Position numbers and translations under genes: made by a program. Shown in pieces: positions 1 to 12,644 of a stretch of 64,000 nt of DNA. The notes under the pieces are model-generated. The model ran no database searches. It saw only the letters and a program-made list of their open reading frames with translations, and was not told where the DNA came from. The first letter of the stretch is position 1; the number at the start of each line of letters is the position of its first letter. The stretch is from positions 1 to 64,000 of the forward strand of contig JACVTC010000266.1 in the NCBI GenBank assembly GCA_016946835.1. The letters run 5' to 3'. The stretch comes from Neocallimastix lanati (nom. inval.). Taxonomy: Eukaryota > Neocallimastigomycota > Neocallimastigomycetes > Neocallimastigales > Neocallimastigaceae.

Positions 1-1029
1 AGGTAAATTACTATTTTCTGAACATGTAAAAACGTTTTCTTCCAAATACAGGTCATTACCAATACTGTGTCCTTAGGAAATGAATTTATTAATCAAACTA
101 AACTCAAATGAATCCAAATAACTGTGCTAAATGACCTATAGAAATTAAAATTAACAAGCAGTAAATTCTTATATTTTATTTTTTAAGGAATTTCTTTGTT
201 ATTTTGTGTATGTATTTTAATTATTCAGTATATTTCTCTTGATAAAAAAATAAATTACTATATGACCTCTCATTATATTGAAGTCAATAAATACAGAGAA
301 AATCTTTAGCCAAATATTTATTTCAAAATGTCATTAAAACCAATTATTACTATTACTATTACTATTACTATTACTATTACTATTACTATTACTATTACTA
401 TTACTATTACTATTACTATTACTATTACTATTACTATTACTATTACTATTACTATTACTATTACTATTACTACTTATCTTATTATTATTTATATTTAATT
501 TATTTGAATAATTAGAAATATTTTATTTATAATAATAAAAACTTAAATTTATATCAAATTATAATAAAAGGTACAATTTCAGAATATGATTAATTTAATA
601 ATTTTTAAAAATAATTACAATAGATAAATTTAAAATATCTAACAATAATATTGAAGTATTCAATATATTAATAGATAAAAGATAATTTAGCCACAATCTA
701 GGAAACCTCAAATATATCCTAAGGAGCTCCAAAAAAAAATACCTCAACAATAGGCAAAAGCCTAACATTTAGCAACAATGGGTACAGATCACTGAACTAA
801 GTATGACTGTATAAATTAAAAAATATTACATATTACTATTTTATAATTTGTCTACTAATAATTTTTAATCATTTAAAGTAATAAAAGCTGATGAAATAAA
901 AAAAAAAAACTCTAAACTAGATATTAGCCTATATTTTAAAAAATGGAGAGTTGATAAATTACTTACATATAGACATTAATCTTATCTTTCTAAGCCAGTT
1001 TTATTTTGATCTATTTAATAATTATTGCA
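1..1029. other. Non-coding or unassigned left edge
   Basis: Apart from the hexamer microsatellite at 346-471, no gene can be supported here. The stretches at about 1-130 and 660-800 are less A+T-rich than the surroundings. They may be further decayed parts of the Ty3/gypsy element that becomes recognisable after 1030, but no conserved motif was seen in them. Confidence 0.5.
346..471. repeat. Hexamer microsatellite (ATTACT)n
   Basis: About 21 uninterrupted copies of the 6-bp unit ATTACT. The flanks are plain AT-rich sequence. Confidence 0.95.
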
Positions 1030-2760
1030 AATTAAAATGAATGCATTAAAGAATACATTAAAGAAAATATTAGTCAAAGATTTAAAAGGAAATCCGGATT
1101 ACCTTTGATGCTTTCTTTTTATTTGTAAAAAAACAAGAAATAACACAGACTTTGCTTTGATTATCGGCGGTTAAATCCTTTAACTATTAGAAATGGCTAA
1201 CCTCTAATAAGAATTAATTACTTGATTAACGTCTCAAAAAGATCCAAATTGCTTTTAAGATTAAATCTGAAAACAGACAACAATATTGTTAGAGTAAAAA
1301 AGTCCATCAACGTTAAATACAATGTAGACTCTTCATATCAAAATTTGATTTAAGTATCTCATACAGGCCCTGAAACTAAAAGTGAAAAGTAGGACACCTA
1401 ATCAAGAATATCAGATTATTATGAAAAATATTTGCCCATAAAACATGTTATTCCTTATGATAAAATAATATAATATGCTGTATTTCCAACGTTAATGTTG
1501 ATAAATTGATAAATTGATAAATATACAGAGAAAAGTGATATTCCGTATTCAAGATGTGAGTAAACTAAATCAAAATCGAAATAAATCAAAAGCTCATTTC
1601 TTCGTATTATTTATTATGTTTTACAATTTCTTATGATGAATAATAGTTTATCTCTTCTTTGAACAAAGATACTACTATAATGAATCAAAGAATTTTGCAA
1701 AAGGAAAGTTTAATATAAACTAAAATAGTACTGGTTACATTTGTTGTGATGGATAAACTAACTGTATCCAAACATTTGATTAACTAAATCAAAACTGCTA
1801 AAATGTTTCTAAAGTATAAATTTATATTTCACTGATAATTAAAATAATAATAATAGATCAAAGAACACAATTCACAAGTCAATTATGAAAAGAATTGTTA
1901 GAGTTCTATGGAACTGAAGTCAATGTGAATGTATCAGGTCATCACCAAGCCTTAGGCCAAGTGGTAAAATATTTAAGATGCTTTAATGATATTTAGGAAA
2001 ATGAAAATTATAGGAAATTATAGGAATTACTTATTTTTAGTAAAGCTTCACAATAACAATTTTATTTATATATATACCAAAAAATATCCATTCCACACTC
2101 TATATTATTTCAAAGTTAACAAATCACATAATTTAGAAAATTTAGTATATTCATTAGGAAAAACAAAACTGATCGATAATTTAACAGACAATCTAAGAAA
2201 GCTCAATATCCATGAGATTTCATAGACAAAATAACTAGAAAATATGGATAAAATCGGCAAATATAATTTCCCTATAAACAGATTGTTGGACAAAGTATAA
2301 TTAAAGAAATCAGAGAATTTAAATTTACCAATATTTAATAAGTTATCTTCCTCAAAGTTAGTACCTTTCAAAATGATTAGTATTGATGTATAGAGGAACT
2401 GCATGCTGGTCATTACTCGCTCTCTATTTTTCTAAATGTGCCTAGTGTTCCATATTAGTGTACTTAAACTATACTATAAGTTATCAGAATTTTAATAGCA
2501 ATTCACAAAAAGACCAGAATCATAATCCATTTTTAGGATTTAGGAAACAACAAAAAAAATATCAATATCAGTACTTACTTTCCAATAAAAACAATATACA
2601 AGAGGGCCTAAATTTCCAAATAATTAATGAAATTCCCTACTATTTAGATTTATTAGAGGATTACCAATTTTTAGTTATAAGCACTTCATTAATAACGTCG
2701 TTAACCATTAATAGCGTACTCCTTTGGAAGGGCATTGTTATAGTTACATAATAAATTGAT
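1030..2760 (+). mobile_element. Decayed Ty3/gypsy retrotransposon, pol region (RT and integrase)
   Basis: This is a plus-strand relic broken by many stops and frame changes. Reverse transcriptase is recognisable at about 1030-1300: the KEYIKENI-like stretch before the catalytic domain, then FDYRRLNPLTIRN near 1152-1192. The RT active site and RNase H are not seen, so an internal deletion is likely. Integrase follows: MDKLTVSKH near 1752, then DQRTQFTSQL at 1856-1885 with a TGA (1886-1888) where the family has Trp, then GHHQALGQVVKYLR at about 1936-1980. The integrase tail continues through STKKSPFHALYG-like and PFKM-like motifs to about 2410. A chromodomain-like remnant at 2600-2750 is possible but weak. 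Order and motifs fit Ty3/gypsy (Metaviridae-type) pol. No LTRs were found. The element cannot be functional. Confidence 0.85.
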
Positions 2761-4299
2761 GGCTATTCAATGATAATCTCATGATTACATAATATATCTC
2801 TAAAGAGCAAGTAATTTTATAGCTAACTAAATAAATCTTTATTTAATTTTTATACAATAGTTGTAAATATTTTAAATTATATTTCATTTTTATTTAATAT
2901 TAATATAAAATGTATATATATTTCGAATTATAGGTTTTATAATTTTAAATATTATATATAATAAAGAATATTATAATTAATAAATATCATGTTATTTGTA
3001 AAATAAAATAAATGTTTTAAATTCTTATTTATTTTCATTTTGATTATATATTTTACAACAATCATTAAATTTTTTTAATTTTTTATTAGATTTAGTAAAT
3101 AATTTTTAAAATTAAGTATTATTTGAAAAAATAAGTTTTATATAAAAAATATAATTATTAGATAAAATTATTAAATATAAATAATAAGAAATTAAATTAA
3201 AAAAATATTATGATTTTAAAAAATATAAAAAAAATTAATTTTTACTTCTTTTTTAAAATTTTATCTAATTTGTATTATTTATTCATTTAATTATATTATG
3301 TTTTTCTACTTATATTATATAGTATTAAATAGAAATATGCAATTTACATGATAATAAAGCAAAAAATTTCCAAATAACATTATATATAAAATAATTAATA
3401 ATATAATTTGAACAATTAATAAAAAATTAAGTTAATAATATATCAAAATTTATATTAATATTTTTTACATTAATATTAGCTAAAAAAATAAATTATAATT
3501 AAATTATTTAATATATTACTATAAAGTATTATATTAATGTGATAATTATAATGTCATATTATTTCTAAAATGAATTATATTTATTATTAAAATAACATTA
3601 TAATTGTCAATAATAATAATATATAATATGATAAAGTAATATATATTATATTGTAAATATTATATACAATTTATATAATAATTAAATTAATGGAATAACA
3701 AATGACTAATTAACTAATATATTTATTTCATTATATAAATTATGAAATTTCTTGGGTTTGGCCGTTTTATTTTCATACAATAGAAATAATTATTTTTCTT
3801 TAAATTTCTAATTCTTTTTACTACTAATATTTAAAAAAATAAGATTTTAAATTAAATAATAATTTTAGTTAATAGTTTTCAGCCATTTAATTATTTTTAT
3901 AATTTAAATAATATATAAATATCTTTAAAATATAAATATTTAAATATAAATTATTTAATATAAAAGTTTTATTGTTTATTATAAAAAATTAATAAAGTTT
4001 TTTTTATTAAATTTAAAGTTTTAATTAAAATATTTTTTATTCTTTATATTTTTTACATAATTAAAAATTCATTTAATAATAATTATATTATAAAAAAAAA
4101 TTTTAATCTTATTATAAAAATAAAATGTAAAAATTTATAATTAATCAAAATTAACATATCATAAAAAATAATCTATTTAGTCAAAATTTATAATTATATA
4201 TATTTAAATATTTTAATTTTACATAATAAAATTATACATAAAATAAATTCTTACGAAATAACAATTTAGTTTTGATAAAATTTTTTAAAAATAAAAAAA
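2761..4299. other. AT-rich intergenic DNA
   Basis: Almost pure A/T with no ORF, RNA gene or repeat of note. The last few dozen bases must hold the promoter and leader of the ankyrin gene at 4300, but no distinct element can be picked out of the A/T background. Confidence 0.7.
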
Positions 4300-5460
4300 A
4301 TGCAAAACTTAGATATTATTACTGAAAATCAAAAATTAGTTTTAGAAATACTGGAATTGAATAACTTTAATAAATTAAAAGATTTTATTAGTTTTATAGA
4401 AATTCCTATTTATTTTTTAAATAATACTAATTTTGATTTACTTATTACGGCATTATTCCTAAATTGCTCTCTAAAAATTGTAAAATTAATCTATAATAAT
4501 TGTAATTATAATACTTTAAATTATGTAATTAATTATTCGTACCATTTATATGAAAAGACCAACATCAAAAACAAAGAAAATATAAATGATATAGATAATT
4601 CAAAAGAATTAATAAATATTAATAATTGTATCAAATCACCACTTTTAGTATCATTGGAGAATTCAGATTTTCAAATCGTTGAATTTTTAATAAAAAATGG
4701 TGCAGATATTTTTTATAAAATTAATAATAAATATATTTTAGAGATATTAAGAGAAGAAGAATTATTAACAACGAAAAAATTAAATTTTTTATTAAAAAAT
4801 GGATTTTCTCTAAAAAAATTTGATATTGAACGTCTCAGTAACTTTGAATTTAAGTATATCAAAATGTGTTTAGAAAATTATGTATTTGATACAAACTTTA
4901 TTAAAAATCTTCTTAATTTATACATGAATGGAAAATGTATTTCTAAAAGAAATTTTAATCATATAATTAATGCTGAAAAAAATAAAATAGTAATTCCAAG
5001 AAATTTTTATTTAGAATATTTGGACAAAAAAGATTATAGAAAAGTGGAATATTTTTATAAATATTACGATACAGTAAATTCCAATTCATTTGAAGATTTT
5101 ATTCTTCTTTATTTAAATTATTTTGATAGGCATTTTAATAAAAAACCTTTTTACGATTTTTTCAATTTCATTATAAACAATGATAGCATATTACCATTTA
5201 GTAAAGAATATGCTATTGAAGAAATTGAAATCATAATTCAAAATAAAAAATTAAAGATGGTTCAATTAATTAAAAATAACAATACTTTAAAATTAGAAGC
5301 ATTTTTAATAAAGAATAATTACATTCTTAATAATTTATATTCTAGCAAAAATGAAATTTTGAATTTAATAAATGATTATAACGCTTCATCATCTGTTGTT
5401 TATCTTCTTCAAAAGAATTTTTTAAATCAAAATTCTGATGAGGATACAATAAATTTATAA
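4300..5460 (+). CDS. Divergent ankyrin-repeat protein (386 aa)
   Basis: An intact single-exon frame starts with ATG in an A-rich context (seven A's before it), as for other intact genes here. The protein is Asn/Lys/Ile/Leu-rich with no signal peptide or membrane helix, so it is probably intracellular. The clearest ankyrin unit is at about residues 111-140: SPLLVSLENSDFQIVEFL followed by IKNGADIF, the classic helix-turn-helix and GAD turn. Helix-pair units with poorer consensus lie on both sides, for example LNFLLKNGFSL near 163. Ankyrin repeats bind proteins; the partner cannot be read from sequence. Such divergent ankyrin proteins are abundant in gut fungi. The related but much longer gene at 46635 has the same style of repeat. 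Function beyond protein binding is unknown. Confidence 0.75.
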   Translation: MQNLDIITENQKLVLEILELNNFNKLKDFISFIEIPIYFLNNTNFDLLITALFLNCSLKIVKLIYNNCNYNTLNYVINYSYHLYEKTNIKNKENINDIDNSKELININNCIKSPLLVSLENSDFQIVEFLIKNGADIFYKINNKYILEILREEELLTTKKLNFLLKNGFSLKKFDIERLSNFEFKYIKMCLENYVFDTNFIKNLLNLYMNGKCISKRNFNHIINAEKNKIVIPRNFYLEYLDKKDYRKVEYFYKYYDTVNSNSFEDFILLYLNYFDRHFNKKPFYDFFNFIINNDSILPFSKEYAIEEIEIIIQNKKLKMVQLIKNNNTLKLEAFLIKNNYILNNLYSSKNEILNLINDYNASSSVVYLLQKNFLNQNSDEDTINL

Positions 5461-6582
5461 TTTAAAAATTTTATTATAAATTATTATTAAATTATAAAAA
5501 GAAATTTATATTAAAATTATAAATAAAATTATATAATAATAATTTTAATTTAATAAATAAATTATTTATATTATGTATTTTTTAATTTTACTTTATTATA
5601 TTTTTATAATTATATATTTTAATATTATTTATTTTTTTTTATAAAATAAATAAAATAAAAATAACTCATTAATTTTTATTTTATAAAAATAATAATTAAA
5701 TGTAATAATTAATTTATGTTTTTCTGTAATAAATTTTAATAATAATGATATAAATATATAAATTTATTAAATATTAAAATTATTTATTAATATTTAACAT
5801 TATATTAATAGAAATTTATTATAAAAATAAATTTTTTTATATATTTTTATAAAATTATTTAATTGTTTTTCTTCAATTTATTTAAATTTTATTATTTGTA
5901 AAAATAAACATAAAAAAGGAATTTTATATAAACATTTTTTTTTATTTAATTCTTTTTTAATATTAAAGATATTTTTATATATTATAAATTAATTTATCTA
6001 TATATAATTTATATATATATATAAAAACACGTTATTTCTTTAAAAAAAATATTTATAACTTATTTATCTATTAGAATAATAATAAAAAGAGATTGAACCA
6101 TTTAATAAAATAAGTTAAGTAAATAAAAATTATATAAATTAATTCAAGATTAAATGTTCATTTGTAATTTATTTTTTAAATTTAATTGAAAATTTATTAT
6201 AATTCTTTAAAATTTTCCTTTTTCTTTCTCCATCATTTGTTTATTTATGTATAATAACATAAATATTTATTATAATATTAATCTATGAATAATTTACATA
6301 TAAAAAAAAGCTCACGTTATTTCTATTAAAACATATTTTATATTTTATTTATTTATTGGAATAATAAAAATAGATAGAATCCACGTTTTTTTTCCATTAC
6401 AATTTTACTGAAAATTCAGGATTATTATAACTAAAGTTACGTTTATGGATAAAGTTTTTTAGAAACAAATAATGGTAAGAACATACTTACTGTGTTTTCC
6501 TTTTATTAATAACTACATAATTAAACAATAAAATATTTTTCTCCTTATTCAAAGAAAATTAAAGAAAATTACTTAAAAAGGT
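5461..6582. other. AT-rich intergenic DNA
   Basis: Nothing can be supported here except short A/T homopolymers and simple AT tracts. Confidence 0.7.
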
Positions 6583-7200
6583 TGTATTTCAGAATGTGGC
6601 TTTAAATAAATGTTGAGTACTTAATAAATCGTGTATATAAAGTGGCTTAAATTATATTAAATAAATTTTTAATATTTTGTTTAATCCTATTTTAATTTTT
6701 TTTTTTTATTTTTTTGTCAAAACAAAAATAAAATATTTATTAATATTAAATTTTAAAAATATAAATTATAATTATATTTTTTATTTAAAAAATTTTATAT
6801 TTAACTTTATTTATTTCTTTTATTTCAATTTTTGTTTTTTTTTTTAATTTTTTAATAGTTAAAAATAAAATATATTTAATTCTTTTAAATTGTATTATAT
6901 ATTTATTTAAATTAATGTTTTTTATTTTATTAAGTATTAATTTATTTAATTCATCTTTTTTTTGTTTTATTGTAAAATTATAAATATAGAGTTTATGCGA
7001 AAAAAAATTCATATTGAAAATTTAAAAATAAACAAAAAGAAAAAGAGTGCATTTATATTTATTTCTGGTTTTATTTATTTATTTTTTACTATTTCTAAAA
7101 AAAATAATAATAATAATAAAAAAAATAAATATAAAATGTAAAACGTTAAATTACGAATTGAATTTTAATTTATAAGCCACATTTCGAAATAACACATTCA
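6583..7200. mobile_element. Possible MITE-like element bounded by inverted 20-bp arms
   Basis: The left arm (about 6583-6603) reads GTATTTCAGAATGTGGCTT. Its reverse complement, AAGCCACATTCTGAAATAC, nearly matches the right arm at 7174-7193, AAGCCACATTTCGAAATAAC. The interior is AT-rich with only a short basic minus-strand ORF. A second pair of the same arms bounds 42514-42872. No target-site duplication could be established in this AT background, so mobility is inferred from the paired dispersed arms only. Confidence 0.4.
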
Positions 7201-9890
7201 TCGTAGGGGTTAGGGTTAAGTATATTAAATTTAATATGAATATCTAGGCAATTTTGAAAAATTTCTTTTCAGGAAAGTTTTTGTAAAAGTTAATAAATAA
7301 CTAAATAAATTATTAACTAAACAAATAAATGATATATGTAATTTAAATAAATTATACAAATAAATAATAATATATATTAAAATTTAAACATTAAAAAGAA
7401 AAAATATTTTATCACACACTTTAAACGCTTTCTAATTTTACAAAATATATATAACTAATAATAAATTTATATATATAAATATAAATATTTATAATTTAAA
7501 AGATGTAAAGATAATTATTTAAGATATAATTATTAAAATTAAAATATAATACTTGAATAATTATTTGATTATTTTTACACTTTTTGAATTCTTGAGTAAA
7601 AATCTTAAACTTTTATAAAAAATATTCTAATATATAAAAAAAAAATAAAAAGATATTTGTAGTGACTCTAATAAATAGAAAAAGTTATTTATTTATTTGA
7701 CACGATAAAATAAAATTATTAATTAATTAATAAGTAAATAAATAAATAAAAAAAACTAAGCGATTTTTTATAAAACTTTATTGCATTGATTAATCAAAAA
7801 TTTATTTTTTTATTAATAAATTTTTAATAATTGTTATAAAATTTTATTGCTATTTATTAATTCAATAATGAATGATACGAACAATAATTCAAAATATTTT
7901 TTTTATCAAATTAATTAAAAAATATAATAATAAAAATTATCTATTTAATTAATTATATTATTATTTTTTTATTTTATTAAATATTATTATAAATTTATTA
8001 TTTATTTATTCTATATATTTATTTATTTATTTTATTATTTATTTATTTTACTAGTTACTTATTTTATTATTTATTTATTTCAAATTTATGAAATGCATCT
8101 TTTCGAAATGAAATTTTTCGAGCTTTCTTTCAATGTCCCAGAATTAAATTCTAATCCTAATCTCAAAAATTCTTTATAACAAATCTAACAAAATTAGCTT
8201 TACCGGAGAAATAAAAAGTTTTTGATGACGTAATAATAAAGCAATAATAATAACTAATAATTTGGTACTATACGTATACTATAAAAGATTATAATCTTTT
8301 TAATTATTTTTCAAACTAATGTATATATAAATTATATAGTTTAATAAAAAAGATACATCCGTATAGGACTTATTCAGTGATTTTAATATAATAAGAGTAT
8401 AAATCATATAAATATTGAATTTATAAAATTAAATAAAATTTAAACAATAATATTTTTATATTTTTATATTCCAATGCAATATTCAATCTTATTTAATAAT
8501 AAATATTCTGCATTTTTAAAAATTTTTTTATTACATATAATTCGTTATATATATTTTATTATAATAAATATTTTACATTTTACCATAATCTAATGAATTT
8601 TAACTTTTGCCAATGAAAATGAACATTAATTTATATAGAAAAAAAATTTTTTGAAATTAATATTAAAGGTATCAAAAAGAAATATAAATTATTAATTTTA
8701 AAATTTTTAATCATTATAAAATTTCATATAATATACTAATTAAATTAAAATATGAATATTTAAATATTAGCTACAAAAAAAACAAAAAAAACAAAAAAAC
8801 AAAAAAAAAAAAAAAAAAAAAAAAAAGTTATTCAAATAATTTAAAATAAGGAAAATTTTTATTTTATAATGTAATTTATTTAAAAATGAAATGTTTATAA
8901 AAATAATATATCACAATTAAATTACTGTACTAAAGTGAAATAAATATATAAATTGTAATATTTTAAATAGTTTAATTTTCAGTAAAATAATAAAGAATAC
9001 TATAAATAGTAAAATTTCAAGATTTTTTTTAATGGTCATTATTAATAAAAAAAATTTTTTTAACATAATTATAGATATATCTATATTCATTATAAAAATT
9101 ACATAATTATTATTTTTATAAAGATTAAAAAATTTCTATATAAATTATATATTATTTATGATGAAATTTTAATAATAATTATAAAAAGACAATTTTGTTG
9201 TTATAAAATGGAAAAGTAAATTTTAAATTCGTTTAATTATTTATAAATTTAATTAGATATATTTGGAAATATATTAAATCTTAATAATTATGTAAAAATT
9301 AAAAAATTTATTCTGAAAACCAATAATATTAAAATAGAATATTAAATTTGAAATTTAAAATAATATTGTTTTATTTGTGTTTATAAATATTAATATAATT
9401 AGTATAATAAAATAATTTTAAAATACTTTTCAATATAATATTTAAATAAAATATAAACCCTAAAAATGTAGGTCATAAAATATTTATATAAAATATTAAT
9501 ATATATTTTTAATGATATAATAATTAAGGAATAAATAAAATTTTTTATGAAGTAAAATAAAAAATTTTATTTAATTAAATTTATTATTTAGTATAATAAA
9601 CATTGAATTATTTAATAAAAAACTTTTTATTTTAAAACTATTTATTTTAAAAATATATATTTGTTATTTTAATTTACTTTTTCTATTAAATTTTTAAAAA
9701 TAAGCTTTTAAAATTTAAAACTTTTATTTTAATAATATATTTTTTATTTTCTTTTTTTTTTAATCATTTTTTAATATATAAATATATAATAAAACAATAT
9801 TATTAATACTTTTATTAAATAATCCAATTTAAAATTAAATAGAAACTAGGATTTATAAAATTTTTTAAAATTATTTAAAATATTTTAAAA
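7201..9890. other. AT-rich intergenic DNA with telomere-like 12-mer and poly-A tract
   Basis: GGGTTAGGGTTA occurs at about 7206-7217, just outside the right arm of the possible MITE. A further related motif (GAAATGCATC then TTTCGAAATG) is at about 8090-8110. An interrupted A-run lies at about 8777-8826. No coding region was seen. The 3' end is upstream DNA of the HSF-type gene. Confidence 0.6.
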
Positions 9891-10991
9891 ATGAATATTA
9901 ATATTAATAATACAGATTATATTAAAAAAAATAATGCTTATAGTGGTAATGATTATTTAGATAATTCTGATAATAATTATTTTAATTATATTTTATTATC
10001 AAACCAAAATCAAACATCAAAAAATTCTTTGATAAATAATTACAATTCTAATAATTCGTATCCATTTTCCAAAATGAATTTTGTTTATAAACTCTATCAT
10101 ATGTTATCCTGTGTAAATTTTTCAAATTATATAAAATGGGATATTTCAGGAAGTTCATTTACTATTCATGATGTAACTGGATTTACAAATAATGTTTTAG
10201 GACTATACTTCAGACATAATAATTTTTTAAGTTTTATACGTTCTTTAAATTTATATGGCTTTCAGAAAGTAATTAATTTTTCAAATAATGCTAAGAGAAA
10301 AAATCAAAATATACATCTATTTATATTCAAAAATAAAAGTGGAAATTGGAAATTCTTTCATCCCAAATTCATTAAAGGTAAACATTATCTTCTTAAAGAA
10401 ATAGTAAGAAAGAATTCTAAAATTAAAAATAATAAATTTACAGGATGTAATAATATTATTAATTATTGTAATAATTATAATGTTGATAAAAAATACTTTA
10501 ATTATTATAATAATAATAATTTATATTTTAATTATGATAATATGATAAATAATATTATTAATAATGGCAATAACCAAAATAATAATTATAATATGGTTAA
10601 TAGTGAAAATATTATAATTATTAATGAAAATATTTCATTTTATAATTTTGAAAATACTAATAATTATTCAAAAATAAATAATAATATATTATATCATGTT
10701 AAAAGTAACGATTTTAATATTCCCTATCCTTTTGAAATAACTAATGAAAATGGTTCACTATTAAGTAATATAAATGAATTTAATAATACACCTGTTCGCA
10801 ATAACTTAATTAATAGTTATATTAAACAAGAAAACGAAGACGTTATTAATAATTCCACAAATATTTCAGTTTGTAATCAAAATTATAATAATATTCAAAG
10901 TAGTTTAATATTATTTTCTCAAAAAAATAAAATTGAAAATAATTATTACTTAAATCAAAATGTACCTATAAATAATTTGAATATATATTAA
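9891..10991 (+). CDS. Heat-shock-factor-type DNA-binding protein (366 aa)
   Basis: This is an intact frame with ATG in AAAAATG context. Residues about 61-175 form a complete HSF-type winged-helix DNA-binding domain. FVYKLYHML opens helix 1, IKWDISGSSFTIHD carries the conserved Trp and strands, and NNFLSFIRSLNLYGFQKV is the recognition helix region (family form FxSFVRQLNMYGFxKV). WKFFHPKFIKGKHYLL matches the wing and the final FxHPxFxRG motif. The first 60 and last 190 residues are Asn/Ile/Tyr-rich low complexity, so no coiled-coil HR-A/B trimerisation region is obvious, unlike canonical HSF1. It is probably a nuclear transcription factor of the HSF/SFL1 superfamily binding nGAAn-like sites; its targets are unknown. 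It stands alone, with more than 1.6 kb of AT-rich DNA on each side. Confidence 0.88.
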   Translation: MNININNTDYIKKNNAYSGNDYLDNSDNNYFNYILLSNQNQTSKNSLINNYNSNNSYPFSKMNFVYKLYHMLSCVNFSNYIKWDISGSSFTIHDVTGFTNNVLGLYFRHNNFLSFIRSLNLYGFQKVINFSNNAKRKNQNIHLFIFKNKSGNWKFFHPKFIKGKHYLLKEIVRKNSKIKNNKFTGCNNIINYCNNYNVDKKYFNYYNNNNLYFNYDNMINNIINNGNNQNNNYNMVNSENIIIINENISFYNFENTNNYSKINNNILYHVKSNDFNIPYPFEITNENGSLLSNINEFNNTPVRNNLINSYIKQENEDVINNSTNISVCNQNYNNIQSSLILFSQKNKIENNYYLNQNVPINNLNIY

Positions 10992-12640
10992 TATTTAATT
11001 AATTATGAAAATATATTTCTAAATAATAAAATAATAATTAATTTAAATAAACTTTAATTGTAACAATTTATTATTTATAAGGAGTCTATACAAAATTATT
11101 AAATATTGTTATAATACAAATAAATAATAACTATTTGTTATAAATAAAAGTTATAAAATAAAAATTTATAAATATAACTCTAATTTAATTTTATAAAATT
11201 ATTAGAAAATTAGTTTTTCTAAATATTATTATATTTTATATTAATTAATAAATATATTTTAAGCATTTAATATAATACCTTATTTTTTATCTATTACTAT
11301 TTCTTATTTATTATCTATATAATTTTTTTAAATATATTAAATAGATATTTATAGTTTATTTTAATATATTTACAAAAATTTTATTTTTATTTTATTTATA
11401 TATTAAATATTCTTGACTTTATAAACTATTAGATATATTATATTATTTATTATATTTTAAAACAGTTCATACGAATACTACTAAAATTATTTTAAATAAA
11501 ACAATTAATTTTAGTTTTAACTTATTAAATGATTTTTAATTTTTTTAATATTAATTACATTATTAATATTTTAAATAAATAAAACTTTAAATTTAATATT
11601 TTTTAAGATTTTTTTACATATTAATTTAATTTAATATATTATTTGAGTATAGGAGAAATTATGAATGAAATATATGAAAATTGGATTATTTAAATAATTA
11701 TAAATTGTTTAAATATTAAATATAATAATTCAAATAAAGATAAATATATTATTTCTTTATTACTTAGAGATTGTAAATAATTTTTATTCATATTTCTTTT
11801 TTATATATATTTTTATTATTCAAATCTTTTTTATTATAAGATCTGATATAATCCACTCTATTATAAATTTTCCTTTAATACTAAATATTGTATTATTATT
11901 TTTATAAAAATAATTTTTATTTAATTTTTAAATTTTATGAATTACTGATTTTAAGATTTTATGTCATTTAATGTATAAATTAAAATTTTATTAATATCAA
12001 TAAACCCTAAAATATTACACAAAATTATTATAATAAACTTTTTAAATTTATTTATATTATTAATTTATTTGGTTTTCAAAAATAAAAAAAAATTATAACA
12101 TAATATATATATTAATTTTTTAATACCAATTAAATAATTATAAAACGGATATTAATAAAAATTAGTAAATAAATTAAAGTGGATAAAAATAAAATATATA
12201 AATGCAATGATCTAAAAATTATAAACTAATATATTTTAATTAAATAATAATATATAAATCTATTTATTAAATATATATATTTAACAACTGATTTAATAAA
12301 TTTATTGAATTTTATTTAAATACAATAGACTAATTATAGTTAATTTATTTTATTTTTTTTATTCTAAAAGAGATGAAAGTGATAAAAGCCATTTGTATCG
12401 AATATTTATTAGTTATTAAAGTAAATGATGAAAATGTTTTAAAATTAAATTTGTAATTTGAGTAAATTAAAAAAAAATATTAATTTAATAATCCTTTTAA
12501 CTTATATTTAATTATAAAATATACTCAAAATGCTATTATTATATGACGTATTTTCTAAAAGAAAAGAAAAAAAATAAAGAAAAAATAAGCGATAACTTTT
12601 TAATTTTATTTTAAAAGGTATTTCTTTTTCATTAATATAT
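10992..12640. other. AT-rich intergenic DNA
   Basis: No gene, RNA or notable repeat can be supported here. The sequence becomes slightly less A+T-rich after about 12550 on entering the broken gene downstream. Confidence 0.7.
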
Positions 12641-12644
12641 TTAA

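Noticed and set aside
346-471. CRISPR-like array
   Set aside because: The units are contiguous hexamers without spacers, and the 458-bp and TTTTA arrays likewise lack unique spacers. No cas-like gene is present.
6785-7012. 75-codon basic minus-strand ORF
   Set aside because: It is Lys/Ile-rich from local composition, has no family resemblance, and lies in the interior of the MITE-like candidate.
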